Shown in pieces: positions 36,701-47,378 of a stretch of 64,000 bases of DNA. Under the pieces are notes generated by a model. The model had not been told where the DNA came from, made no database searches, and saw only the letters and a program-made list of their open reading frames with translations. Within the stretch, counting starts at the first letter, position 1, and every line of letters starts with the position of its first letter. This stretch comes from Sweltsa coloradensis (Eukaryota; Arthropoda; Insecta; Plecoptera; Chloroperlidae), in contig JAMZAV010000158.1 in assembly GCA_024449915.1 (NCBI GenBank), positions 434,001 to 498,000 on the forward strand, given 5' to 3'. The position numbers and the translations under genes were made by a program.

Positions 36701-37798
36701 AAAATATTCCTTTTCACTTTTCTAGATTATTTTATTTTGACAAACAAATGTATTTATACCTACACCAAGTTGATTAATTTATTGAAGTTCATTAATAAAC
36801 CAATTGTAAAACATATTGACGTTAAACATAGAAACGTGATCATTTGCAAATACATGTATGTATATTTACATCATGTGAAACAATGACAGTAAAGTAGGCT
36901 GTGTACTCATATAATAGCTGGTTACATCGCAAATAGCAGCTCAGTAGAGCGTTTAAGACAAGCGTTATAAAATAAAGTTCAACACACTATAACTAATGAA
37001 CTGTATAGCTTGGAAAAACTTGCCGCTTACATCTCAATAACATAATACGTCATTGATGATATTGATATTATATATTAAAAAATAAGTCGTCGGATTGTAC
37101 AAGTATAGCCTAGCATATCAAGGAACACACAAAGTTACTTGCTTCCAAAAGTTGAAATTCCAGTTCCAGTTACTGTTTATTTAAGAGACAAACAAAATAC
37201 ACATCATGGATCTAATTAATTTCTTCATAAAGATTACTTTACTTTCTGATTACTTCCAAAAGTTACTTGAGAAGAATAGGCCTTAATGTCAGCATGACCA
37301 AATTTCAACTACACGACCAAAGCTATACCAAAATGTGAACTCACTTAAAAAGTAACCATAATATTACTATACGCAATTAGTAATTAGCCCTACAAGAAAA
37401 GGCTCATGTAGTAACCACCAGCAAGGTAAATAAGCTATAATTTAGATATGTATAACACGCAATACAAAGGTTCATTAGTTAATCGTGCATAGCAGGTTCA
37501 AATTCCATTTCAAATTTCTGCAAATAATGCGAGCAATATATTTATTGAATAATGCTTCAAGCGGCCAGTCTTGTACGTCATTGGGCCTAAACTCTCCAGC
37601 ATGTTAACATTAATTGTGTAAATGTACAATGATCTTTTGTTAAACAATCATTGTTAGGTCTGTTGCAACTCTTTAGGTAGATAATATTTTTATAGAGACA
37701 TATTGCCTTGTTATTGTAAACCATTGCTCCAATTAGTTTCTTGTTTACAGCAATAGCAGACTATCTGTGTCGCGCCAGTACACCACGCATAGTGAGCA
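33727..37798. other. AT-rich sequence between genes, no exon recognised
   Basis: The 3' part of the preceding transcript probably lies here (AATAAA at 34367-34372). The rest holds no repeat family or exon I can identify; 36275-36460 is open but featureless. Confidence 0.4.
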
Positions 37799-37805
37799 TA
37801 AATAG
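37799..37805 (+). promoter_or_regulatory. TATA-like box of the upstream duplicate promoter
   Basis: 'gcataaatagg' sits 65 bp before the signal-peptide ATG (37864). It aligns exactly with 'gcatatatagg' of the downstream copy. Confidence 0.5.
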
Positions 37806-37863
37806 GGAGTCTGCGTTCGTCGTACTGTTGTACATGCTTGGTTTCCAACAAGTAAACGTGAAA

Positions 37864-37939
37864 ATGTTGCTATTTACAAGAGTGCTTGTTGTTATGTTAG
37901 CAGCATTTGCTTGCTCGGATGCTGGGGTGCTGTATGATG
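37864..37939 (+). CDS. Duplicated signal-peptide exon (alternative first exon?)
   Basis: This exon encodes a 25-residue secretion signal, 'MLLFTRVLVVMLAAFACSDA' followed by 'GVLYD', and ends in phase 1 at a consensus donor (G|gtgagt). It is nearly identical to the first exon of the gene at 42122, including the TATA region upstream and about 110 bp of the intron downstream. No homologues of exons 2-6 occur between 37940 and 42050. The phase matches the acceptor at 42757. The simplest readings are an alternative promoter/first exon of the same gene, or the stump of a tandem gene duplication whose remaining exons were lost. An upstream in-frame start at 37741 would put residues before the signal and is less likely. 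Confidence 0.65.
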
Positions 37940-38386
37940 GTGAGTAAACATTAAACAATTTAATGAACTGTCCGGAAGATGGCGAAGAAGCAAAAGAAGA
38001 GTGAAAACATGATTGTTGAGCGATTTCTATGACATATATTTATTCGGTTGTACCAAATGGCGGACTTGTTCAATACCGCCTCAGCTCTTTTATATTTGAT
38101 AACAATAAAAATTAAGTACTATAAACCTTATTTTCTTTACGTAGATCAAAGAACAAGGTATGCAGAACAATAAGAAATTATCTAGGTTCTATATTCGTAA
38201 CAATTAATGTAGAAATTGGCCAGTTTGTCAGATGTATGCTCGTGTATATAGGTCTAGCCCGTAATGTGCGTAAGCTTACCATCGTATAAGCTCGATTACA
38301 AGGACCCTAGGCCTAGTCCGCCGTATAGCCTACATACGGCCGTATGAAAGTGATTCGTAAGAGCGACTATTTTAAATTTGCCTCCT

Positions 38387-39039
38387 CTTAAAGGGGCTAA
38401 AAAGCCCAAAAATTATTTTTTACCACGTGATCTATAGCACAAAACTTCACTTAAATGACCGTTTAAAAAATTACATCTTGTAACTGTGATTTAACACGAA
38501 TTTTTTAATTTTTTTGATCCAGAAATTAGCAAAAATTGGTGTTTTGGGAAATTTCTAAAATCGGCTTTAACCTGCTTCTTTTTTGGTCCACATAGATACT
38601 AGAGCATAGTACTAATCTAAAATGCCCCTTTATAACATTGTGCCTTGAAACCGTGCCCAAATATACCCTCAAACACGCAAAAATATGCATTCCAAAATCA
38701 CACCCCAACTTGGTAATCAGCATATTTTGACCAAACTACTTGCCCAAATTACAAAACAAAATATAGAGAATTTACAGAAAAGGCTGTCGAGTACGTCAAT
38801 AATGGCCAATATTTTTTTGGATCAAAATCCTCCAAGGTCACGGGGCATAAAGATCGTCCCCATGTTATTTCTTATGGGAGATTTTTGCCGATGGGACCTA
38901 GCTCGAAAAATGTCATGTTTGACAATTTTTTGGGAGGTCATGGTGGCCCCAATAATTTTTCTGTTAATTGCTAAATTCATTACTAGTTAGCCTGAATGAA
39001 ATAAATTTTTTGAGTTTAGCGGTTAAATACCCCTTTAAG
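38387..39039. mobile_element. Non-autonomous element, ends CTTAAAGGGG/CCCCTTTAAG
   Basis: Ten-base perfect terminal inverted repeats 653 bp apart, with weak complementarity continuing inward ('ggctaaaaag' against 'agcggttaaata'). The open frames inside (38526-38723, 38685-38990) are not genes. Confidence 0.5.
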
Positions 39040-39054
39040 GATAATCAGTGTTAT

Positions 39055-39125
39055 TACTTATCTAGATAATCTATCTAGATAAAATTCCGTATTTATTATC
39101 TTATCTAGATAAGTGATTTGTTGTT
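39055..39125. repeat. Cluster of TATCTAGATA-type palindromes
   Basis: 'ttatctagataatctatctagataaa' style repeats occur here and recur more loosely at 39510-39665. Confidence 0.6.
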
Positions 39126-39163
39126 ATATTTTTCTATTATCTATAATGCATATATATATATAT

Positions 39164-39190
39164 AACCGCGTCGAAAATTTCGACGCGGTT
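39164..39190. repeat. Perfect 13-bp palindrome AACCGCGTCGAAA/TTTCGACGCGGTT
   Basis: The two arms surround one central base and follow a (TA)n run. This would form a strong hairpin or a dimeric protein site; its function is unknown. Confidence 0.8.
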
Positions 39191-39695
39191 TACCCAAGAT
39201 CCTTGTTTTATCCTATGACGCGCCCGAAAACCTACAACAAACATATATATAATATAATATAGTAGATAAAATAAAGTTTTTCTTATCTATACGCTCTTAA
39301 AGCTTTAAGATACTTTTTTTTAGATGAAATAATAAACAATTATGTAGACAAAAGTGTAATAATTAATCAGTTCTGTTTATGAAAAATACTTCTACTAGCT
39401 ATCGTAATGTGCGTATCCGGGAAATGTCAAATTGTGAAGTCTGACAAATATTACGACTGACAAGAAAACTGTTGTCGGGGAAAAATAATATTTAAAAAAA
39501 AACACTCCAATCTCAATTATTATTATCTTTTATCTACACAAATCTATATAGATAATTATTTTCATCTCCTAATCTTTTATCTAGATGCTTTTATATACTT
39601 TATCTTTTATCTTATCTGGATAACGTTTTGGAGAATTATCTTTATCTTAGGTAAAGAATACATTATCTAGTCACAATACTTGGTATATTACACTA

Positions 39696-40140
39696 GGTTC
39701 GTTCGCCTGTACTGCACTTTGTTCACGAATCTGAGCTATTGCACTTTTCACCGTTCGCCTGTATAGTCGTGCAAGAAGATGGTCGCCGTTCGTCTGAAAA
39801 GTGCAGGTTGAACTAGTGCAACAAGTTCATGAACTTCTGCACGCGCTCTGGAGCCGGTGCAATAGGGCAGTGCAGGAATTTAGCGCCAAGTAAAGGATAG
39901 ATCTATTGAAGACTTATTTTATTTACTAATGTAAAACCAATTCAATTTTCGAGTGCCAAGATTAGTCTTTATGAAGGTACTTTTAATAGATTTACGTTTT
40001 AAAGAAAACAAATTGTCAGTGACAGCTTATATTGTTCGCCAGTAACGACTGCACGGGATGAACTACTGCACTGAAATGAAATGAACTCGCCGTGCAGTGC
40101 AAGGCAGTGCAGTGCTAAGTGCAACACAGGCGAACGAACC
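39696..40140. mobile_element. MITE flanked by TA
   Basis: The ends GGTTCGTTCGCCTGT and ACAGGCGAACGAACC are perfect inverted repeats flanked by TA on both sides. 'gttcgcctgta' and 'gtgca' motifs repeat inside. At 445 bp it is non-coding. The TA duplication would fit a Tc1/mariner-type source. Confidence 0.65.
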
Positions 40141-40141
40141 T

Positions 40142-40329
40142 ACTGGGGTTGTCGATAGTTTGTGGTTACAATCGGAAGTGAGGAGAACGAATGTGCGCAT
40201 GCTCAGTACTACAAAAATCCAACGATGGATTGCAGTTGCCAGTTTAGAAAACTCTATATCTAGCCAATTGTAGCCAACTGCGACCCAAAACCCAACCAAA
40301 AACTGTAACCAGTTGGCGGCGACCCCAGT
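40142..40329. mobile_element. Small diverged MITE, 188 bp
   Basis: The ends ACTGGGGTTG and CGACCCCAGT are inverted. The core 'gagaacgaatgtgcgcatgc' resembles the MITE at 3190-3378. Confidence 0.4.
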
Positions 40330-40825
40330 GAAATAGGGGGATGTAATCGCAGTCAGTTGTGCTGACCTTACGTGTAGTAATATTTCTTTAAAATGTGTAG
40401 CTTTCCTATCGGTTTCTATAAAGAACGTTAGCTATCATCGAATAGAAAGTCGCAAAAGGTATCAACAGGTTAAAATATTACGCTCTTAAAAAACAACGAA
40501 AAATGCATATGTTGTTTACCTTTCCATTTCCGCTGCTATCTCTGCACCACTTCATTTTGCAAACCATAGGCTACAAAAGAGAATTAAACACATAGACAAG
40601 CGAAGCTATCCAATCAACTACTACACCTACTAGCTAGAGTGCTAGAGTTCGATTCCCATGGTAGTTGTGACTTGTGCAATGTTAAAATATGTAAATTTTT
40701 CAATTACTACAAATTGACGATCACCCTAGTTTGGCCGTAGCTGGGGCTGGGGCCTAACGATATTTCAGGGGCCAATGCCACACCTGGGGGGGGGGGGCTC
40801 AGAGGGCTGAGCCAAAAGGCTTCAC

Positions 40826-40986
40826 ATTGAAAACCACAAACCGCAGATTAACCACAGGTTGAGCGGCGCAAAACCGCAAATTACCAGGCTAACCAGAAAC
40901 CGCTAACAGCAGGCTGACCTCAGAAACCGGAAACCACACATCGCAGATTAACCACAGGTTGACCGCAAAACCGCAGATTACCAGGC
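40826..40986 (+). repeat. Minisatellite, part 1
   Basis: Irregular units around 'aaccgcagattaaccacagg'. The array continues at 41849-41985; the two MITEs sit inside it. Confidence 0.7.
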
Positions 40987-40989
40987 TAA

Positions 40990-41389
40990 AGCTGGCCCCA
41001 CACACTCAAACATTTCGTACAAGATGCTTGACAACATCGTGTTTGACAGCAAGTTTGAGTGTGTGGGGGGGTGTTGTCAAGCAAATCGCAGTTTTCAAAC
41101 CGTCTTGATATTTTGACCGCGCTTGACAGCATGTTTGAATGTGTGGGGAGCTACTCAAACATTTCGTACGAAAAGAGATCATTCACGCAAGTTTTTGCTT
41201 TGATAATGAAGGAGCAATTTTTTTTGCGTGCGCAAGGAATGGCCTCTAATGAGGGTGTCCTAGAGGTTGGCCAGATGTAACCCCCCGCTGTGTCAATGCA
41301 CATCGGTTTCGTGTGTGGGGAGTAGCATGCTTGTCAAACGGCTGTTGTCAAGCAACTTGTACGAAATGTTTGAATGTCTGGGGGCAGCT
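40990..41389. mobile_element. Harbinger-like MITE, copy 1 of 2
   Basis: The left end AGCTGGCCCCACACACTCAA and the inverted right end ('ttgaatgtctgggggcagct') delimit 400 bp, with TAA on each side. Internal repeats of 'caaacatttcgtacgaa' give further symmetry. The 3-bp TAA duplication is typical of PIF/Harbinger insertions. Open frames at 41059-41280 are by-products. Confidence 0.7.
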
Positions 41390-41392
41390 TAA

Positions 41393-41845
41393 AGCTGGCC
41401 CCACACAACTCAAACATTTCGTACAAGATGCTTGACAACATCGTGTTTGACAGCAAGTTTGAGTGTGTGGGGGGGTGTTGTCAAGCAAATCGCAGTTTTC
41501 AAACCGTCTTGATATTTTGACCGCGCTTGACAGCATGTTTGAATGTGTGGGGAGCTACTCAAACATTTCGTACGAAAAGAGATCATTCGTGTCACTTCAT
41601 GGAGAAGATTTGTGCCACCAACAATAGCACACGCAAATTTATGCTTGGATAAATGAAGGAGCTATTCTTTTTTGCGTACTTCCGAACGCAAGGAATGGCC
41701 TCTAATGAGGGTGTCCTAGGGGTTGGCCGGATGTCACCACCCGCTGTGTCCACGCACATCGGTTTCGTGTGTGGGGACTCGACATGCTTGTCAAACGGCT
41801 GTTGTCAACAACTTGTACGAAATGTTTGAGTATGTGGGGCCAGCT
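41393..41845. mobile_element. Harbinger-like MITE, copy 2 of 2
   Basis: It has the same ends and interior as copy 1, plus about 50 bp more. The TAA at 41390-41392 is shared with copy 1, so the two abut through a single target copy. The right flank is TAA (41846-41848). Confidence 0.7.
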
Positions 41846-41848
41846 TAA

Positions 41849-41985
41849 CCACAAATCGCAAAACGCAGACTATAACCACAGAGGACTGGAAACCAGAAAC
41901 CGCAGATTAACCACAGGCTAACCACAAACCGCAGATTAACCACAGGCTAACCACAAACCGCAGATTAACCACAGACTGACCTCAT
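41849..41985 (+). repeat. Minisatellite, part 2
   Basis: Units of about 26 bp, 'accacaggctaaccacaaa' followed by 'ccgcagatta', continue the array interrupted by the MITEs. Confidence 0.75.
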
Positions 41986-42056
41986 GACCGGGTGTGATTG
42001 ATTATCAGAGCAGAGTCGGTCGAATACTACTATCAGTTGCACACGCATAGTGAGCA

Positions 42057-42063
42057 TATATAG
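42057..42063 (+). promoter_or_regulatory. TATA box of the secreted-protein gene
   Basis: TATATAG lies 65 bp before the ATG at 42122. Transcription would start near 42085-42092. The surrounding 80 bp are shared with the upstream copy at 37.8 kb. Confidence 0.6.
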
Positions 42064-42121
42064 GGAATCTACGTTAGTCGTACTGTTGTACATGCTTGGT
42101 TGCCAACAAGAAAACGTCAAA

Positions 42122-42426
42122 ATGTTACTATTTAAAAGAGTGCTTGTTGTTATGTTAGCAATATTTGCTTGCTCGGATGCTGGGGTGCTGTATGATGGTG
42201 AGTAAACATTAAACAATACAAGTGATTTGTCCGGAAGATGGCGAAGAAGCAAACGAAGAGTGAAAACATGATAGTATTGAGCGATTTATATGACAAATGT
42301 TTTTTCGGTTCTACCATTATACACACAATGGTTATATACTAAAAAACGTCGTATGTCTAAACAAATAAAAAAATATCGTCAAGATCGGAGTAGCAAATTG
42401 TCCTGTAGAACGAAAAAACGAAAAAA

Positions 42427-42457
<31 letters not shown>

Positions 42458-45400
42458 CAAGAGCTTTTTCTCGGGGTAAAAAATAATTAAATTATTAAAA
42501 GTTTTCTCTAAGCTCGGGTCCATCATGTTGCAGGGGGGAGGGAGAGACGTATTGAGAAGTAAATTTTAAAAATGTATAACAATTGATAATATAATTGCGG
42601 ATCTAGCACTAGCCGTTTACGAGAAAAATGGGAATATTGAAACTAGGACAAAAGCCCAAGTGTGCAACATGCTGATGTGTTAGGATCGCTAGGGGAGGGG
42701 GATTATAAAGTGTCAGAGTGCAAAATTCCTTAAAACTTCCAGCTTGCGTGTTCCAGCCAACCTGTGGAATGACTTTAGGGCGAGGTTCTCCCTGCTAGGT
42801 GCTCGCGGTGGATTCTACAGCATGCCCAGGCTGGCTAGCCACGCCAGGCTACAAGGCTACACCACCCCGCCCGAGGAAGTACACAGCTGTGACAGGAGAG
42901 TACAGCTGCTCTGTCCCGACAACGATCCGAGCGTATGTCTGCTCTTTGACAAGCAGGGGTACATTGCCGGCATCGAGATAGGGGTAGGTTTGGGTTTATT
43001 TGTAAAGATGATCTCCAGTAGCAAGTCGAAAGCTTAGATGTGCCATATGAAAGATTTCTGATTAAATTCCTCTTTCTCCTTCCCCCCCCCCCCCCCCCCA
43101 CTATTCTGACAAGGGTAAAAATGTAATAGATATTTAAGTTAATGCTGTTATCGACACTCTAAGAGTTAATAAAAATTGGTGCTTGGATGAATGCAATCAC
43201 TTCTATAACATATTTCATCTATATACATGACATGTTGAATAAGATTTTTTTTAAAGTTCATTAATTGAAGCGTGATCAGGATACGATTGTGTATTATGCA
43301 ACGTTCTTCCAGCCGAGGTAAAAATTGCATTGTTGTTGATAATTTTTTTGATTTTGATATCATCATTGTTTTTATTTAAAATGGTTTTGGAGAAATTGTT
43401 AACCCAATATTTTTCTGGACCTCGTTTCAATTTTCAAACAATAGATGAGTTTTGTGTGGGACTGAGCATGTTTTTTTTTTAAACCGAATAAACGCAAAAT
43501 GTGTATTTTTATCCAGGTCGGGTAGTATTTTATTTCTGGATTATATTGAATATTAGACGAATATTATTTTCGCAAAATTTGAGACAAAATTTGTTATTTT
43601 ACTATTATTTCTAAATCAAATTAATAATAGTACATGCTAAATTGGTAATTTCTTTTGTCGATAATATTTCACTGTTAAATATTGTGTGGGTGGCAGAAGT
43701 GTTATTAATTTTCTCTTTCTAGATTGTAAGAGCTCGACTTGATTACACGGGATATCCAATTGAAAGGCATCACATGTTTAGACCAAAAACGCGTTTCGGG
43801 CACAAGATCTACGGAGCAAAATTGTTCTTTGTTGAGCAGGGTAAGGAAGTCAACCGACTGAGGAAGGTCATGTGTAACGCAAGTCCGTGGGCTTACGTTA
43901 GACAGGGGACACCATATTCAATCAATGGCTCGGAGTGGATGTTTCATGCCCCACAAACTGAAATTAATTGTTAACCCTCCCATACTTTTGCTGGTACATC
44001 ATGCGATTATCCATTCTCTTTTTTCCTATGGTATCATTTTTGTGTTTTCATGTTATACTTGAACTTGGTTTGTATATTATTGTATTTATTATTCTATAAT
44101 AACAAATGCATTAGCATTATCATTCATATTTTGTATTTTGTTATGTGCTATGTACATGCCAGTGGTCTGGAATAAAAATAAAAAACGAGGTCGTGCGTTC
44201 GATACTCGCCACCGATAACCCAAACTGAACATTTAATTCTAAAAATGTTATGGATTGAGTCCTCTTGAGAGACCTTGGTCGTTCCCTTCATTACTATACT
44301 AAATCCAGAGCTAAAACCATTTACTTAGATAAAGTCACCTGAAGAGTGACATGAATTTTCCCTCTTCAGGATAAGCAGTCCCGACAGCTACAAGAGAATG
44401 ATATTTTTCAAAAGTTGAAGCAATTTTTGGACTGTTTGCAAATAAAGTGAATGTCAGTTATTACAATGAGTGGTTTGTCCTGCTAGCTGTCCTGGACGCC
44501 GGTGGACGCAAAAGCTTGGCGGCCGACGGGACCGGCACTGGACTGTGGTTACAAAACGGGGCGGACAATTGTACCAACTGTCCACTCTTCGAGGTTCCTC
44601 GACTGGAGAAAAATATAATGAAGACGGCCTACACCAAGGAGAACTGCGTTCCGTTTATGGGTACACTTGTTTTACAATTTGTGGCTATGAGTAGCGATCG
44701 ATATGTGTTTTGTACACAGACTATGATTTGATTTGTATTTAACGTCTCATATTAATGCACTGAGGCTATTCGAGACGATGAGTGGTGATAGATGAGGATA
44801 GTGGATGAATATAGAAAGGAGGAGTGGAAACCCGGTACCCCTGCACGTAACCTACTCTTTTCGAAAAGTACGAAGGGGCGGTGTAACCTTGACAGTCATA
44901 TAGGTTCCTCCACTAACCCGGACTGCCGAGCAGACGTCGAGGAGAACGAAGCCGTTACACTAGCTCTCGGACCCTCCATCTGCTCTAACCAGCGGTATAC
45001 GTGTGTTTCAGGGCAGAGCGTTCACCCACTTTATCCCTGACTACACATCTTTGAAAGTAGGCAAAGTAATGACTTTTCTGTCCAACCCTTCATTTACTTT
45101 TATCTTAGCCCGCAGGTACACATGAGGGAATACAAATTTAAGTTATTTATTTACACAAAAATAAGGTATCAACAAAAATGTTGGACATGCAGCATTGATG
45201 GCTTTCTTAGGAATGCACATTTACCTTGAATAGCAGCTAACTATGAAACTTTTTGGGGAGCAAATCCACTCTATATAAGTTTGGTATCACTTTCATGCCC
45301 GTTAGTCCGTATGCGGAGTGTCGCGACTCGCGATAAAAACCGAACACCGCGTCCGATTGATAAGAGTTTTCTTGTTGGCGCTGTCCTTCAACAACAAAAT

Positions 45401-46216
45401 TATTACAGAATGTTCTCGATGCCCCCCCCCCCCAATGGGGTCAAGGGGGAAGGGCGATAATTTTTGTAAATACATTTTTCCGTGCGACACTTCCACCAAG
45501 GATTTCAATGTACAAGATTTGATTTGTATTCTTTAGCAACGTGTTGATTATGAAACAACAATAAAAATAAAAATAAGTAAAATGATAAATTCACTCATCA
45601 TCAGTTTGTTAATAAGTGTTGTTATTTCTTGCAGGCCGGCACTACTACTACAACATGTCGGCGAGCATGCGCTGTGAAGACTGGTTCCCGGTTGTTGGGT
45701 TGTTCAGAAAGGGAGAGCTGCTTGGGTTTAGTTTCCAAGTGTATGGAAGGAATATCGACCTAAGCAGCGTGACATGGTTTGAAGAGTTTCCCGTCGAAGC
45801 CATCAAGGTAACAATCATCCATTACACTCTTGCATCTTACTCTTGAATAAGAAAATTGCACTATAATCCGCCAAGCACTATAAACAAGGATAGATAATAA
45901 TCTTTCGTGGGAAACCTGACCAGGATGCAAAGCATCATGCATGCCCAACTAGGTATGTTGCGGATAGGACAATTGTTAACTGAGTCATCTGCAACATACC
46001 TAGTTCACATGAAGAGGGGTATACATTGCACCCTATAACAAGTTTCGGTAAAAATTAAAATGTTTAGGTAGTAATGAGTGGGTTTCTGTTATGTTCCAGC
46101 CGACTATACCCAATGCGCCCGACTGTTTGGTAGAGCAAGTTACGAACTATGGTATCATATCTCTTCACGTTTACTTCGTCGACAACCCCTACCTCATTAC
46201 TTGCCCGGCGACCTAG
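42122..46216 (+). CDS. Secreted cysteine-containing protein, six exons, 294 residues
   Basis: Coding exons are 42122-42197, 42757-42983, 43723-43840, 44487-44660, 45635-45807 and 46100-46216. All introns are GT-AG (phases 1,0,1,1,0) and the joined frame is open to TAG at 46214. Residues 1-20 form a signal peptide (MLLFKRVLVVMLAIFACSDA). The mature part has nine cysteines, N-glycosylation sites (NCT, NMS), and motifs 'VCLLFDKQGYIAGIEIG', 'CVPFMGRHYYYNMSA', 'GELLGFSFQVYG', 'FEEFPVEAIK' and a C-terminal 'SLHVYFVDNPYLITC'. From memory, an uncharacterised family of secreted proteins common in insects and crustaceans has the same succession: 'GMGxHYxY', 'GxLxGF', 'HP/FP', 'MHVYL...P...C'. Its function is unknown. 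No membrane anchor is present. The first exon is duplicated 4.3 kb upstream. The gene structure is seen; the family link is recollection. Confidence 0.8.
44740..45040 (-). mobile_element. SINE-like sequence in intron 4
   Basis: Its first part is the inverse of 30110-30175. The open frame at 44792-45040 contains cysteines but matches the repeat and is not used by the gene. Confidence 0.35.
45947..46005. repeat. Hairpin in intron 5
   Basis: AACTAGGTATGTTGC and its perfect reverse complement are separated by 29 bases, about 95 bp before the last acceptor. Confidence 0.75.
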
Positions 46217-46443
46217 CGTCGCCACTGCAAGTTGTGCAGTACAAACTCAGATATCCTCATTACTTGCCCGGCGACCTAGCGTCGCCACTGCAAGTTGTGC
46301 AGTACAAAGTCAGATATCCTCATTACTTGCCCGGCGACCTAGCGTCGCCACTGCAAGTTGTGCAGTACAAAGTCAGATATCCTCATTACTTGCCCGGCGA
46401 CCTAGCGTCGCCACTGCAAGTTGTGCAGTACAAAGTCAGATAT
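46192..46443 (+). repeat. 63-bp tandem repeat across the stop codon
   Basis: Four units (46192, 46255, 46318, 46381) beginning 'cctcattacttgcccggcga' are almost identical. The first unit encodes the last nine residues and contains the stop; the other three are 3' untranslated. The unit length is a multiple of three and two other frames stay open across the whole array. Confidence 0.9.
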
Positions 46444-46460
46444 CCATCATGTACAGCAAA

Positions 46461-46466
46461 AATAAA
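46461..46466 (+). terminator. Polyadenylation signal AATAAA
   Basis: It lies 245 bp after the stop of the secreted-protein gene, directly after the tandem repeat. Confidence 0.5.
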
Positions 46467-47330
46467 CTCCTTTTACTGTACAATGTCCGAACTTCACATT
46501 CTTATGTACTACTTGTGTAAAATCATGTATAATAGTATCCTTGTCCTTCATAATAAGCTTAATTTGACTTTCGATTTAACTGGCATTTAAGACTTTTATA
46601 TTATATGTCATGCCACTTCCACTATTGTCAATTTCAACGTGCAGGTAATTATAATATATTAAAATACATTCTTATGTGTAGACCACGTACATAAAAACTA
46701 GATAATAATTTTTAAAATTAATTCATTTTGACGTTTCGTGGAGATAACAAAAACATACTTTTCCAAAAACTATTTGTATTAATTAAACAAAACACATGCC
46801 AATAATATGTCAAAAGATGCAAAGAGCAGGCAACAAAGTATAGGAAATATATTATTATTCAAAAGTACGAAATTTAAACTAAGGTGTTTGTCATTTCAAA
46901 TTATGTTAACCTCTTGTAGACTTCATGGTGAGTGGTACATTACTGGTAACCATAGCTGGTAACCAACTCTAGTTTTGGATTTGGTTGTGAAGATGATATT
47001 GATTGGCTTCTTGTGACTGGTGCAATATGTGCATATTAAATAATTAGATATCTCTCGGTAGACATGTATACATACAAGAAAAAATTAAATCGACTCGGTA
47101 CCAAATTATTCTGCTCATAATATTTGTACAAGTGGTGAAGAATTTATTATACAAAGTAACAAAATAAGGGTAAACTTGAGCAAGTTGATTTTAAATATCT
47201 GATCAGGAAACTATGCACAATACCTACTGAACTGGGAATATTTACAAGAGACTTGATTGAGGGAGGAAAGAAAGAAGTTGAAGAATTGAATTGTGAAGGC
47301 TTAGCTGAGTCAACACGTCATTATAGAGCC
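46467..47330. other. Intergenic AT-rich stretch
   Basis: No exon is supported. At 47200-47330 the minus strand has weak similarity to the alpha-adaptin segment after 'SSPL' (scattered 'LLS', 'IK', 'LVNI'), in several frames. Confidence 0.3.
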
Positions 47331-47378
47331 AAGTATTGAATGAATGTAGTGATTGGAATGAACAAGAGGTGAAGAGCG

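Noticed and set aside
44792..45040. Cysteine-containing 82-codon frame inside intron 4
   Set aside because: The sequence belongs to a SINE-like repeat related to 30.1 kb, and exon 4 splices perfectly in phase to exon 5 without it.
46149..46590. Two long plus-strand frames with 21-residue repeats
   Set aside because: They are shadows of the 63-bp tandem repeat. The gene's own frame ends at 46216.
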